A stretch of 64,000 nt of DNA, taken from positions 1,240,001-1,304,000 of the forward strand of contig NOKP01000009.1 of the NCBI GenBank assembly GCA_002682825.1, given 5' to 3'. Both the position numbers and the translations under genes were made by a program. The notes under the pieces were generated by a model. It was not told the origin of the DNA. It saw only the letters and a list, made by a program, of their open reading frames with translations, and searched no databases. Source of the stretch: Neonectria sp. B-13. Lineage: Eukaryota > Ascomycota > Sordariomycetes > Hypocreales > Nectriaceae. Positions 1 to 10,300 of the stretch are shown here, in pieces (the stretch's first letter is position 1; every line of letters begins with the position of its first letter).

Positions 1-87
1 GCTGCCCTGACTGGCGTCTCTGTCATTCCCCCCTACGAGCAGGGTGGCGATGTCATTGTCAACCCCAACCCCAACGGCGGCTTCTAA
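1..87 (+). CDS. C-terminal end of an unidentified protein (5' part outside window)
   Basis: Frame 1 is open from the first base to TAA at 85-87 and encodes 28 residues ending VNPNPNGGF. Codons favour C in third position, as in the real genes of this window, and an A/T-richer stretch resembling a 3' UTR follows. The piece is too short to assign to a family. Calling it coding rests only on codon use and position, and it could be a chance open frame. Confidence 0.45.
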   Translation, partial: AALTGVSVIPPYEQGGDVIVNPNPNGGF

Positions 88-768
88 GCAGTCACTTTCC
101 AATAGTTGGATTAGACAACAGGGCCGACACGGCGACTTTCTTTAAAATACATGGCAATGCGATAGACAAATGGATAGGACTGGGCGAAATTGCATTTTGG
201 AGCGGGCTTGGTTGGGTTACTTGCGCTTACTCTTCTCGATACATTCCTTTACACTTCACAGTACATAGTACTTCACAACAATAGATTGTTTGCATTCAAC
301 TCACTCCTTTGCTTGTAAGTGACCACTAGTGCTGCGCCACAGTTCGACTGATAGGATAAGTCGATGATCACTTGACGGAACATCCCTAAAGGTTCCTAGA
401 AATCGACACAAAAGCCTTGTTTCTCTATTCGGTTGGGATAAACGCCTAAGCTCTTGTCACAAAAAGACGAACGTCCCTTGTGATAGCAGCAACCTACCAA
501 TATCGTGACAGCTTTCAAGGTCTTCTAGAAACCCGCCTAGTACTGCTTCCCCTTTGGTAGACAACTGCGCCACTGCGGCTTGTGCCGCTAGTGGGCATGT
601 GATATCCACTACCGGTACTTGGATGAATAAGCCGCCATCGCGAATGTTCCACAAACATCAATCTAGCAACCTACCTCCAACGAAGCATCGTGTCCCGTCG
701 GCGGCTTCGCAACTTCTCTTTGCGATTCAACCTATCAAGTCGAAGATATCTAGACGTGATTTTGCAGA
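88..768. other. Intergenic, no gene seen
   Basis: This holds the presumed 3' UTR of the left-edge gene and the promoter/5' leader of the Zn2Cys6 regulator that starts at 769. Short open frames on both strands show no domain-like composition. No RNA gene or repeat recognised. Confidence 0.5.
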
Positions 769-2748
769 ATGGCGGACTCGAGCTCGCCTGAGAATGGAGC
801 CTTACCAATGCCCTATTCTTGCCACCGGTGCAGGAGTCGCAAGTTGAAATGCGACCGACTACAGCAGGGATGCACTCGATGCACTTCATCAGGAGCGAAG
901 TGCCAGTACCCTGCTTCACGAAAACCGACCGTCATCACGGTAACAAGGCCGAAAGTGAAGGAGTTGGAGTCTCGACTGAGTACGTGGCATCCGACACACG
1001 CCATTACTTCTCCATCACGGCGCCCTGTGATGATGCTAATCATGGCTTAGAGGACTTGGAATATCGATTGAAAACTAGTCAGAATAGTGCGTCTTCGTCT
1101 TCGTCTTCGAAGTACCCTCCTGCGTCACCTGAGGATGAGTTGATTGAGACTGGCCGATTCGAACAGCTCCCTCCGCAGTCTGTCGTTGAGGAACTGTAAG
1201 TCGCTTGCTCAAACCTCAACTCCCGTACTGAGACTTCAAGGACAAACATCTACTTCTCGAGTCTTCACTGCGACGCGCCAATGCTTCATCCATTGCGGTA
1301 CCCCGCTTCGCTGTATCTTCCTCCTCACATGCAGCCTCCCATTTGTCTACAGTACGCCGTCATGGCCCTTGCCGCTACCGTCTCTCCAACTCACGGCCAC
1401 CTCGCGAATGCTTTTTATCGCCGGTCTCGCAATTATTTCGATGCTGACGAGATGAAGGTTCGTGAACCCGACTGCCGATGGATTTTTCTAACGGGAGCAG
1501 GGCGAAGGCGATCGATTTGTCACGCTTGCTCATGTCCAGTGCCTCTTGATCCTGTCTTATTTCGAGGTGAAGTTTCTATGGTTCTCTCGATCATCGATGA
1601 GCACTTCCAGATGCGTGCGCCTGGGCCAGATTCTAGGCTTGCATCAACTCGACGCCGAGGGAGGAATGGGCCCGACTATGCCTCCTCCCAAAGATTGGTG
1701 CGAGCAGGAAGAACGAAGGCGGACCATGTGGGCCATATTCCGCAGTGATCGAGGCACTAGCAGTACGACGGGATGGCCGTGTTTGATGGATTCTCGTCGG
1801 GTCAGGAAGATGAGCCCAATCTACAGTTTCCCACTAACATTGCATAGATCCAAACGCTGCTCCCTGCGTCTGAGGAGGCTTTTGAAGTCGGGATACAGGA
1901 GCCTTCAATTACTTTGGCCCAAGTCGTAAACCACGATGAGGTTAGATGCTCAGCCTACGCTTGCAAAATTGTAGCCACCTACCTGTTCCACGAATGTCTC
2001 GACCACACCTATCAGGATCACACAGATTCCGATCCCGCAGACGTTCAGAACAGCGTGTTCTGGAAGCGACACCAATATCTGAACAACGCGCTTGCAACGG
2101 CATTCGTGACCTTGCCGGAACATCTGCGCAATCCCGAGCAAAACAACTATCGCGAAGCGGTGACTATCAACCTCCAGCTACACACTGCAGCCATCTGCCT
2201 ACACCGCATCGGCGCAGCAAGGGCAAAAAAGTACGACAGCCCAAAAGATATCTTATCAGCGACCCAGGTGAGGCTACTCCCCGCTGCCCACGAGATCTTC
2301 AACATCGTGGCCTCACTTGCCGACGTGACTGTCATGTTCCGCAACCCGATGGTGGCGTTTGCGGCGTACATGGCGGGGTTCGTGTTTCTGGAAGATTTCC
2401 TCCACTCTTCCAATCAGCAGAGCGAAGCCAACATGGGCTCTTTGATGGATTTGATGGTGGCGATTGGTCACCAGAACACTGTGACGGCGTCGCTGGCTGT
2501 TCAGATGGCGCATGCAATACGGAAGGCGGGTATCGATGCGTCAGCCGTTGACAGGGTATGTATCGTCCAAAGAGACATCATGAAACGGACTAATCCGGTT
2601 GTAGGTCAGACCTCTGATGGCCAAGATGGAGCTCAAGGGGCCGTTGATGGCGCAGCCGAATGAGGCGTCTGGGAGTGTGGTGTTTTGTCCATTTGAGATG
2701 CCATCCGAGCCGGAAGGAGCTCCAGCAAGGTACCCGACGAGCGTTTAA
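769..2748 (+). CDS. Zn(II)2Cys6 transcription factor with fungal-specific regulatory domain
   Basis: Nuclear DNA-binding regulator, target unknown. Six exons join in frame: 769-979, 1051-1195, 1241-1457, 1501-1800, 1848-2555, 2605-2748 (574 aa). The binuclear zinc cluster is complete: Cys 18, 21, 28, 35, 38 and 45 with spacing C-X2-C-X6-C-X6-C-X2-C-X6-C. A linker and a Ser-rich patch follow, then the fungal_trans middle-homology region: HPLRYPASLYLPP, QYAVMALAATV, and the hallmark EERRRTMWAIF followed by GWPCLMD. The first ATG that keeps the zinc cluster was taken as start. The last exon can also be read through intron 5 to a stop at 2663, but splicing gives the longer, more typical tail. It faces no obvious partner gene: the downstream CCC1-type gene is convergent, about 1 kb away. 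Overall layout resembles xylanolytic-activator-like regulators; specificity cannot be inferred. Confidence 0.88.
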
Positions 2749-3817
2749 TTGAGAAGGAATTGGCTTTGAGTGATGACTGACCGATTGAGCCTTTTTTATG
2801 AATCGGAAGTGAGTATGTTGAGAGATTGCGGTTTTGAGCTGTTCAAGGTCGGTTGTTCGTGGCCTCCGGATGTCATCATCAATCCAAATGAACACACTCA
2901 TAGGAAAAGCCCACCCAAACCAAACCAGCAAGAACAATGCAAACAGGTATTGAAGAATTACAACACCTTCATTCTCGCCCTGCACGAGTTTGCCCTCTGG
3001 TATTCTCGTGCGCACTTACCCTGGGGCGGGCCAGATTACATAAGCAGACACAGTCATCCATATGAAAATTCTCGCCGCCCAACTTTTCTCCTCCTTTCCT
3101 TTCTCCTCAAGCCATCGCCCTTTACAACGCTGCGTTTCCATGCTACAAACAGAGAGACCGGCGCAAGCCAGTCTCTCGAGATCCCGATCCGTCGGGGTCG
3201 CCTCTCGCATGTGGGAAATTCGGAGTATGCTTCAACCTTCACCTCGGTCTTCGCCAATAGGCTTGGATCCCAGGTCTGCCAGTGATGGCCCTGCGTCATT
3301 CGACGTTTGCAAATGACATCAGAAATCTCGGAGCCTGGGCCGTCTCGTGCATACCCGCGAGGGGAAGACGGGTGCGCGTCCCAGGTCTCTATGGGAAGTC
3401 TTTGCGAGGCTTGTTGGGACTACAACTGAAGTGCGATACGCGGCGTTTTGTCCTCTCGGGGTTCGCCTCGAGAGACAGAATAACACAATTCCGATCATTC
3501 TGTAAAGGGCGATGGCTTCACCTTTTTTCTCTCAGGTCAGTTGCTTCGGCGTCACCAAGAACAAGGATACTACTAACGATTCGACGTCAAGTCAGGTTGC
3601 GCAAGTTGTCGAGAGGAGTTCAGTCGTTTCATTATCGTTCAGTCATTATTGTATAGCCGCCTTCTAGAAGCCGTCGCCGGTGTCCTCCGCCGGTGTCTGC
3701 CAGTGCTGTTGATCCATGCGAGTCGCAACCAAGCCAACCAGAATCCCGTTCTTGAACCGTAACGCCAAAGTTTTAGTCAATCCGCGCCGCCTTAATGATC
3801 CTCGTACCCGTGACCTA
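2749..3817. other. Convergent intergenic region, no gene seen
   Basis: About 1.07 kb between the 3' ends of the Zn2Cys6 regulator and the iron transporter gene. Several overlapping open frames (for example 2770-3285 + and 3282-3656 +) have no recognisable domain, no intron structure and unusual composition. I treat them as chance. Confidence 0.5.
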
Positions 3818-4618
3818 TCATTCGTCCTTGCTGTCCAATCCTCTGACGATGGCATAGCTCGTTCCCGCTGCTAGCATGCCGATGATCAAGGTCTGGAACG
3901 CGCCCCAGAGACCGGCACGATGGTTGCGGATGGCAACGTAGTTCTTGACATATCCGAAGACCAGCAGGACGGCAATGGTGATGCCGACGGAGACGAAGAG
4001 GGCCTCACGCACACGGTCCATGACAAAGTAGGGGATCATGGGGATGAGGCCGCCGACGAAGTAACTAAGTCCCATGGTGGCAGCGGAGATCCATGCCTGG
4101 TGGATGTTGGGCTTGTCGAGCTTGAGGTCAAAGTCCATCATGAAGCGAACCCATTGGTCGGGGTTCTTGCACAGCTCGTCGACCAGAGGCGTGGCGGCGG
4201 TCCGGGAGACGTTATACTTTTCCAGGATGGAGTAGACGCCGTCGCGCTCGGCCTCGGGCATGTTCTTGACCTCGAGGGCCTCGCGCTCCTCCTGGAAGTT
4301 GTAGTGGTCGCGCTCGGTGACGGCGGCCAGATACGCGCCGAGGCCCATGCTGATCATGCCGGAGAAGAGCTCGGCGAGGCCGGCGATGATGACGACCTTG
4401 GCGCTGCCGAGACTGGAGAGGCCGGCCGTCAGGGCGAAGGGGACGGTGAGGCCATCTGAGAAGCCGATGATGATGTCGCGGAGGACGTTGCTGTAGTCGA
4501 TGTGGCACTCCTCGTGCTGGCTTTTCCGGGGGTAGAGGGGGATGTGTTGGTGATGGGGTTGCTCGACGGGAGGTTCAGCGGGGAGGAGGGGGGAAGATTC
4601 CGAGGGGATATGGGTCAT
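3818..4618 (-). CDS. CCC1/VIT1-family vacuolar iron/manganese transporter
   Basis: Predicted to move Fe2+ or Mn2+ into the vacuole or another organelle. Single exon, 266 aa, from ATG at 4618. The N-terminal ~45 residues are polar (ESSPLLPAEPP, His-rich PHHQH), typical of the cytosolic tail. TM1 then starts at the family signature RDIIIGFSDGLTVPFALTAG. TM2 carries GLAELFSGMISMGLGAYLA. A cytosolic helical loop rich in Glu (EEREALEVKNMPEAERDG) matches the metal-binding domain of VIT1-type proteins. Three further hydrophobic segments follow: TMGLSYFVGGLIPMIPYF, VGITIAVLLVFGYV, and GAFQTLIIGMLAAGTSYAIV. Length and five-TM plan fit the family. Metal choice between Fe and Mn cannot be told from sequence. 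The 5' leader contains several TGGATGAA-like direct repeats. Confidence 0.93.
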   Translation of the reverse strand: MTHIPSESSPLLPAEPPVEQPHHQHIPLYPRKSQHEECHIDYSNVLRDIIIGFSDGLTVPFALTAGLSSLGSAKVVIIAGLAELFSGMISMGLGAYLAAVTERDHYNFQEEREALEVKNMPEAERDGVYSILEKYNVSRTAATPLVDELCKNPDQWVRFMMDFDLKLDKPNIHQAWISAATMGLSYFVGGLIPMIPYFVMDRVREALFVSVGITIAVLLVFGYVKNYVAIRNHRAGLWGAFQTLIIGMLAAGTSYAIVRGLDSKDE

Positions 4619-5267
4619 GATGAACGAGGCTGGATGAATGAAGTTGGATGAAGGGTGATGGATGGTTGGATGAATTGAGGAATTGGACGAGCTGGATGAG
4701 GTCGATCCGCGGTGGTGTGTGGTGTCGTGATGCGATGGTGTGATGGTGACTGATTCTGGAGGTACGGTGAGTGTGTGTAAGTGAGCGTCAAATGTGTAAG
4801 TGAATATCGAGTAATAGTATCAAGTAGTAGTACATGGCATCTAGGTACAGTAAAAACAGCGCCCCCCGAGATCTTTATACGTCTGCCCCATCTCGGCGCT
4901 TTCAAGTCCGCCATCGCCAAATTGCGAAAATAGCCCCGTCTCCGACAAGTCCGAAGAGCGAAATGGCCACTACGCCCGTTTGCCGCCTCGTGGATTCCAG
5001 CGTCGCTCTCACCATCCCGGTGAGGTGCTTGGGTGATGGTGGCGAGGGAACCAATCAGCGGGCGTGTTTTAGTCATCAGGTGGTAAACACTGCCGTGCGA
5101 GTTGACGCACGGTTCGTGCCCAGTCCACTTGGCACAAAAGGCAGAACCGCCATGACGAGCCCGGCCTAGGCTGGGGGGATTGGAATCGCAGCTATTGGAC
5201 TGATGAAGTGAAAAGCAGGGACCGGGAAGCTTCAAGCTCTCGCAGCTTCGAGCCCGCAGCTGGCTGG
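4619..5267. other. Upstream region of the iron transporter and 3' flank of the AMP-ligase gene
   Basis: The proximal part (4619-4720) contains imperfect direct repeats of a GGATGAA-type unit in the presumed 5' leader of the transporter. The remainder shows no coding potential I can support. Long frames crossing this region on either strand are extensions of antisense shadows of neighbouring genes. Confidence 0.45.
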
Positions 5268-7319
5268 TTACAGCTTCGGCTTGTGCTCGCTCCTCTTCTT
5301 CCGCTGGTACAGCGCCACCTCGAACCCCTGCACGCCTCCGTCTCGCATTACCCGCCGCAATATCTTGCCGCTGGGCGACTTGGGGATCTGCTCGACAAAG
5401 ACGATGCCGCCCACGAGCCACTTGTACCGCGCCGTGTGGCTCTCGACGTGCGCCTTGAGCGACTGCGCCAGGGCGTGCAGCTGCTGCTCCGTCTGGTCCT
5501 GGTCCCTGGCGACGACGTACGCCCGCGGCCACTCGGTCGCCTCGGTCTTGTCGTGGACGCCCACCACGCCGGCGTCGGCAACGTCGTCGCTGCTGCAGAG
5601 GAGGGCTTCCAGCTCGGCCGGCGCCACCTGGTAGGCGCGCACCTTGATGAGCTCCTTGATGCGGTCGGTGATGCAGAGCGTGCCGTCGGGATCCAGCGTG
5701 CCGACGTCGCCGGTGCGCAGCCAGCCGTCGTGGGTGAGGGCTTCGGTGGTGACGCTCATGTCCGGCTTGGACGTGGTGTAGAGGCCGTGGCCGGGGATGT
5801 ATGCGCTCATGAGCGCTGGGGACCGGATGAGAATCTCGCCGGGCGTGCCAAACGGTGCCGCCTTGGATGGGACCTTGGATGCTGCAGCCGCATCCTTGGA
5901 TGGACCCTTGGAGTTGTTGGACGCGCCTTGGGCTGCATCTGCCGCCGCATCTTTGCTACCGCTGTTACCATCGTCTGCAATCATCAGCTCGACTCCCCAG
6001 TGTGGCCGCCCTGTATCGTTCTTGTATCCCCGCATCGCCGTCGCATCCATGCCACTCTGCACCGTCACGCTGCACGCCTCGGACATGCCGTATCCCATCC
6101 GCACCAGGACCCCCAGCCGCGCATGCACCTGCACCACAATTTCGTGGCCCAGCGGCGCACCCCCCGTGACGCCGGCCACCACGCTGCTGAAGGCGTTGCG
6201 GCCGTGGGCGTCCCGCCGCAGGTACGGCTCCACCGCCGCCGACTTGGCCAGCATCACGGCCACCGGCGGCGCCATGTGCAGGTACGTGATCTGCCGCCGC
6301 GGGATGGCCGACAGCACCGCGTCGAGCTTGAACCCCGGCATCGTGTAGACGGTCGCGCCCGTGCACACGGCGACGAGGAACGTGTTGGACAGCCCGAAGA
6401 CGTGGTAGAAGGGCACGTAGCCCAGCCAGCGCTGGTGTCGGCCCCCGTAGAAGTCGGCGTCGTGCCACAGCGATGCCACCGAGAAGTTGAGGGCGTTGTG
6501 CGACAGCAGCACGCCCTTGGACCGCCCCGACGTGCCCGACGACCACAGGATCACGGCCGTCCGGGTGACGGCCGCCTCGGGGGCCAACGCGTGAGCCGTT
6601 TGCAAGGCCCCGTCCGGAGAAATCAGCTTCCGCCAGTCGCCCTCGACGGTATCGGCCTGGCCCATCGGATACGGGTCCCGGGCGACATCTACCGTAAAGA
6701 CGTGCGCCTCCCGGACGTATGCCGAGTCGTCCTGGGTCTTGAGAGCCTGCTGCACGGTCTCGAGACTTGACTTGGCGGTGATGATGACGCGCGGCTGCGA
6801 GTTCTTGATGACCCATGCCAGCTCCGTCGCCGTGAGGCCCGGGGACACCAACGTCACCGTCAGCCCGGCGGCGATGGTGCCGAGCACCGCGGTTGCAAAG
6901 GGCAGGCAGTTGGGGAGTTGGACGAGCACCACGGGAGCAACCTCCGGGCGCGGACATGACGGCGTGGGCGGCAGGGACCGGACATCTTCAGGATCTAGAC
7001 CGAGGGCGTGAAGGCCGGCAGCCAGAGCGAGGGCATCATTCCTAAGGCGGGAGAAGGTGAGGGCGCGATCTAGGAGCCGCCGTTAGTCTTGTTTCGCGTA
7101 ACCGTAGCACTGGGAAGGACCCCGGTTTAGTGTCACGTCGATTGACTTACCCGTGGCGTGGTCGACAAAGATAGGCGCGTTGTCGTCTATGTGCGGTATC
7201 CGTTGTTGGGGTGGGACATAGTCGCTCTCTGACTCAAATGGGTTGCCGAAGAGCCAGTCGAAGGTGTTTGCGCCGGGGATGCTGGCCGGGGAGCCTACGT
7301 AGGAGAGCTCTGCAGACAT
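5268..7319 (-). CDS. AMP-dependent acyl-CoA synthetase/ligase (4-coumarate:CoA-ligase-like), possible peroxisomal targeting
   Basis: ANL-superfamily enzyme expected to adenylate a carboxylic acid with ATP and pass it to CoA. Two exons, 7151-7319 and 5268-7069, give 656 aa. The exon-1 leader (FDWLFGNPF, IFVDHATG) is typical of fungal 4CL-like proteins. Visible motifs are the ATP-binding loop SSGTSGRSKG, GYGMSEA (A5), the A7 element LRTGDVGTLDPDG, RIKELIKVRAYQVAPAELE (A8 hinge) and KSPSGKILRR with the catalytic lysine. The C-terminus is PKL, a permissible PTS1 variant, so peroxisomal location is possible. Between A5 and A7 is a low-complexity Ala/Ser/Lys insert of about 45 residues built from SKDAAA/SKGPSK-like repeats, probably a surface loop. 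Substrate could be an aromatic or a fatty acid; sequence inspection cannot decide. Confidence 0.92.
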
Positions 7320-10300
7320 GGTGAGTTGTTCAGTTGTATCCTTGGCTGATTGTCTTATAGTCGGTTGTCCTTGTCTAGCCCTTGAGGGTCAAGCTGGAGA
7401 CAGCAGAAAAGGGATGACCAGAGAGCGCGAAGACAGGAGCAACGGTAAACAACCCAGTCAAAGCGGAACAAGCTCCAACTTCTCCCTTTCTCTCCTTCTC
7501 TCGTCAACAGTCTTTGCTTTTATGCACTTGACGATAGCGAAGCCGCGGGATGCGGATCGTTGGACCTAGGAGAAGGTGGAGACCCCGCGCTGTCAGTTCC
7601 CCGTGGAGAAGGTGAGCGGCAGTTGAGTCGGCTCCAACGCGTTGAAGCGAAGCGTGGCGAGAGGCCCCGTTAAGCACATAGTTGAGTCGAGCTTGGCAGA
7701 GGCCATTTCCAGGGGATGATCCGGATTGGACATTTTAATTGCGTTTGCATGAAGCATTTGGATAGGGCTGTACGTGAAGAACCGGAGATGATTGAAATCG
7801 TTCATCGATATGGTGCTTAGTAAATAATGCAGTGTTGACACCCATTGTGAGACGCGATACTGCAGGTTATGGCTCTCTTTTCGTATACACTGCATTGTTA
7901 CATAGACTAGCTTGAAAACCCCGTTAATACGGTATCTGTGGAACACGCAACACGCGTTAGTCATCCTATCTCCCCGAATCAAGCACCGTGTTTGCCGCGG
8001 TGGCACGCCTCGGCTTTCTTCTGCGGGGAAGCCGATTCGATGATCCCCAACTGCTCGACAACTATGCCTCGGGATACTGAGAACAAGGACCGTGCACTAG
8101 TATCGCAAATCGATATGAGGCTCCGGGATGCTTTAATCTGAGAGTGAAGTGTGGTCACAACTCTGCGCAAAAGCATCTTTTATGAGGGTCCATCCTAGCA
8201 GAGCCAAGGTCGGATGCAGCTCTTGCTTCCCCGTGGTGTGCAGCGTCTTCCTCAACCCTCTTGTTTCTTGATAATCATACCCCGCTCTTCGCCGGAAGAG
8301 TCTGGATCTTCATCTTGTTCCGCGGAAAACCGCAGCCTGGTTGATGGTGTGCTGCCTCCCAACCAAGTCTGGGAGTCCGCCGATTGGCTTCCGTTGGACG
8401 TACGACGGGATTTAGGCCTGGTTGTTGAAAGAGTGGACTGCAATTCTGCCGGTCTCACATCGTGAACTAGTTTGTCTTGAAGGCGTACGTGTTGATCAGC
8501 CGCCGCGCTGCGTCTAGACCTACCCCCTGTGCTGGGACGATTAGCGTAATTGTCTTACGTTGCACCGTAATTGTCGTTGACAGGTCGTAATGGGCTGCGT
8601 CGGGGTCAACGTGGCTGAAAAAGACATTGTAACCAGACTTGGCTGGCTCAGTCCAAATCAGGACCAGTACCTCAACAGTACAAGGGCGAAATCTCACCAA
8701 AGCTGCTGTAGTCTTCTAAGACTTGTCTCAAGTCCACTGTTCACATTCCCTAGCCTTAAACACATTGTGGGTTCGACATCTACTAGCTCTGGGGTTCAAA
8801 TCATGGGGGCATTTGACAAATATCGGTTAGCACAGTCTCCGCTTTATAGCGTTGAACAGTGGCATGATGGAACAAGAATCACATAGCCAAAGCCGTGATG
8901 CGATTGTGGCATGATTTCACTGCAAGGGCCAGATTATGGCATTTGCAACTAACGCCTTCCCGGAAAGAGACTGTGTTTAGAGCATAATTTGAGTCATGAT
9001 AGAATGTGGGAATCTCCAGTAGCAAGCCTTGAACCCGCTCAAGATATGGAATAGATTCGACACATACCTGAACGATCAATAAGGTTTCACAATAGAAAGT
9101 GCAGCAGTACGAGAGATACCAGACTCGGCAAGCCACGGAAAAGGAAACCCCGTCAACGCTATAGCAACTTGACCGGACATACTGCATCGAGTTGCAAATG
9201 TTCACAGCCGCCTGGCCCATAGAGGAACTGAACGCCTTGTAGAATCCGCCGTGTTTAGTTTCCGTGTTCGTGGCTCTCCTAATCCAGACTATTGGAATGC
9301 CAGTCAAGACGGACAGGAGCATACGGACGGGATAGCAGAATACAGTTCACATTGTCGCTTCCAGATCCTCGCTCGTATCATTGCCAAAGTGGCTAGGTCG
9401 TACAGTAGTACATCGAGGCTTTCGACAGTGTTCGACATGCCGATTCCTAGTAAAGGTTGGGAGGCATTGACAGGGAAGGTTGCCAGCCAGCTCTCACAGA
9501 CTTTCAACCCCTGGAAACTATGTCCCTGGCTACGAGTTGCGGACCGTCTCCCCATCGATGGATTTAGATACTCACTTGCAGAGGAAGGTCTGCCGCACTG
9601 AATGCACCGGTTGGCAGTTGCCTCCTGGACATTGTTCCCAGCGTTCTAGAGACAGATCTTTGACCCAATTTGCATTCATGATAGTAAGTATAGAAGACAT
9701 AGTTCCTTCCTAATTTACCTCCTTATCTTCCCTTTATCTTCCCCGCCGGGAAGAGCTCGGGAGATGTCTGGAAATTAGGAAGGATCTATGCCTTCTATAC
9801 TTACTATCATGAATACAATTTGATCCGATGATCTGTCTCCAGAAGAGACTCTTCCTTGCTTACAGATGTCAAGCTTGGTCGGTTCACTAGTTGAATACAC
9901 GCCTGGACAATGATGTAGTATATACGACACGGAGTCGCAGTTCGGGGAGCGTTCGATACGGTCTCGACGTCATCGAGTTCTCGGACGTCGGCGGGAAGCC
10001 TTGAAATGGTAAGTGTTAGTTGATCCAGTGAACGGGAACGGCAGGGATGCTTAAACTAGACTCAACTGAGGGGTTGATCCTACAAATAACCGACTACTGC
10101 TACTGCAGATCGCATCTGGGGTGTTTTGATTCGTCGAGGTTGAAGTACCGTTTTCGAATTCATATGCAGAATTCATGACGTATCAAATATCCCATCCCAT
10201 CCTGCACATGATTTTTCAATGTCGTAGAAGCCGAGAGTCATGATGTGATGGGTAGATCGTCCCAGGACCTGCTTGGCAATATTCGAAAGTTGATTCTGTG

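Noticed and set aside
5208..6770. 520-codon open frame on the plus strand
   Set aside because: It lies antisense to the AMP-ligase gene; its Arg/Gly/Val/His-rich translation is what a GC-rich third position produces on the opposite strand. The sense frame has all enzyme motifs.
8879..9322. Minus-strand frame with faint similarity to a Dal5-type MFS transporter helix
   Set aside because: Only a few positions resemble the pattern (NT..TKH..YKAFSSSMGQ), flanking frames do not extend it, and there are no clean TM helices. Could be a worn relic but not supportable.
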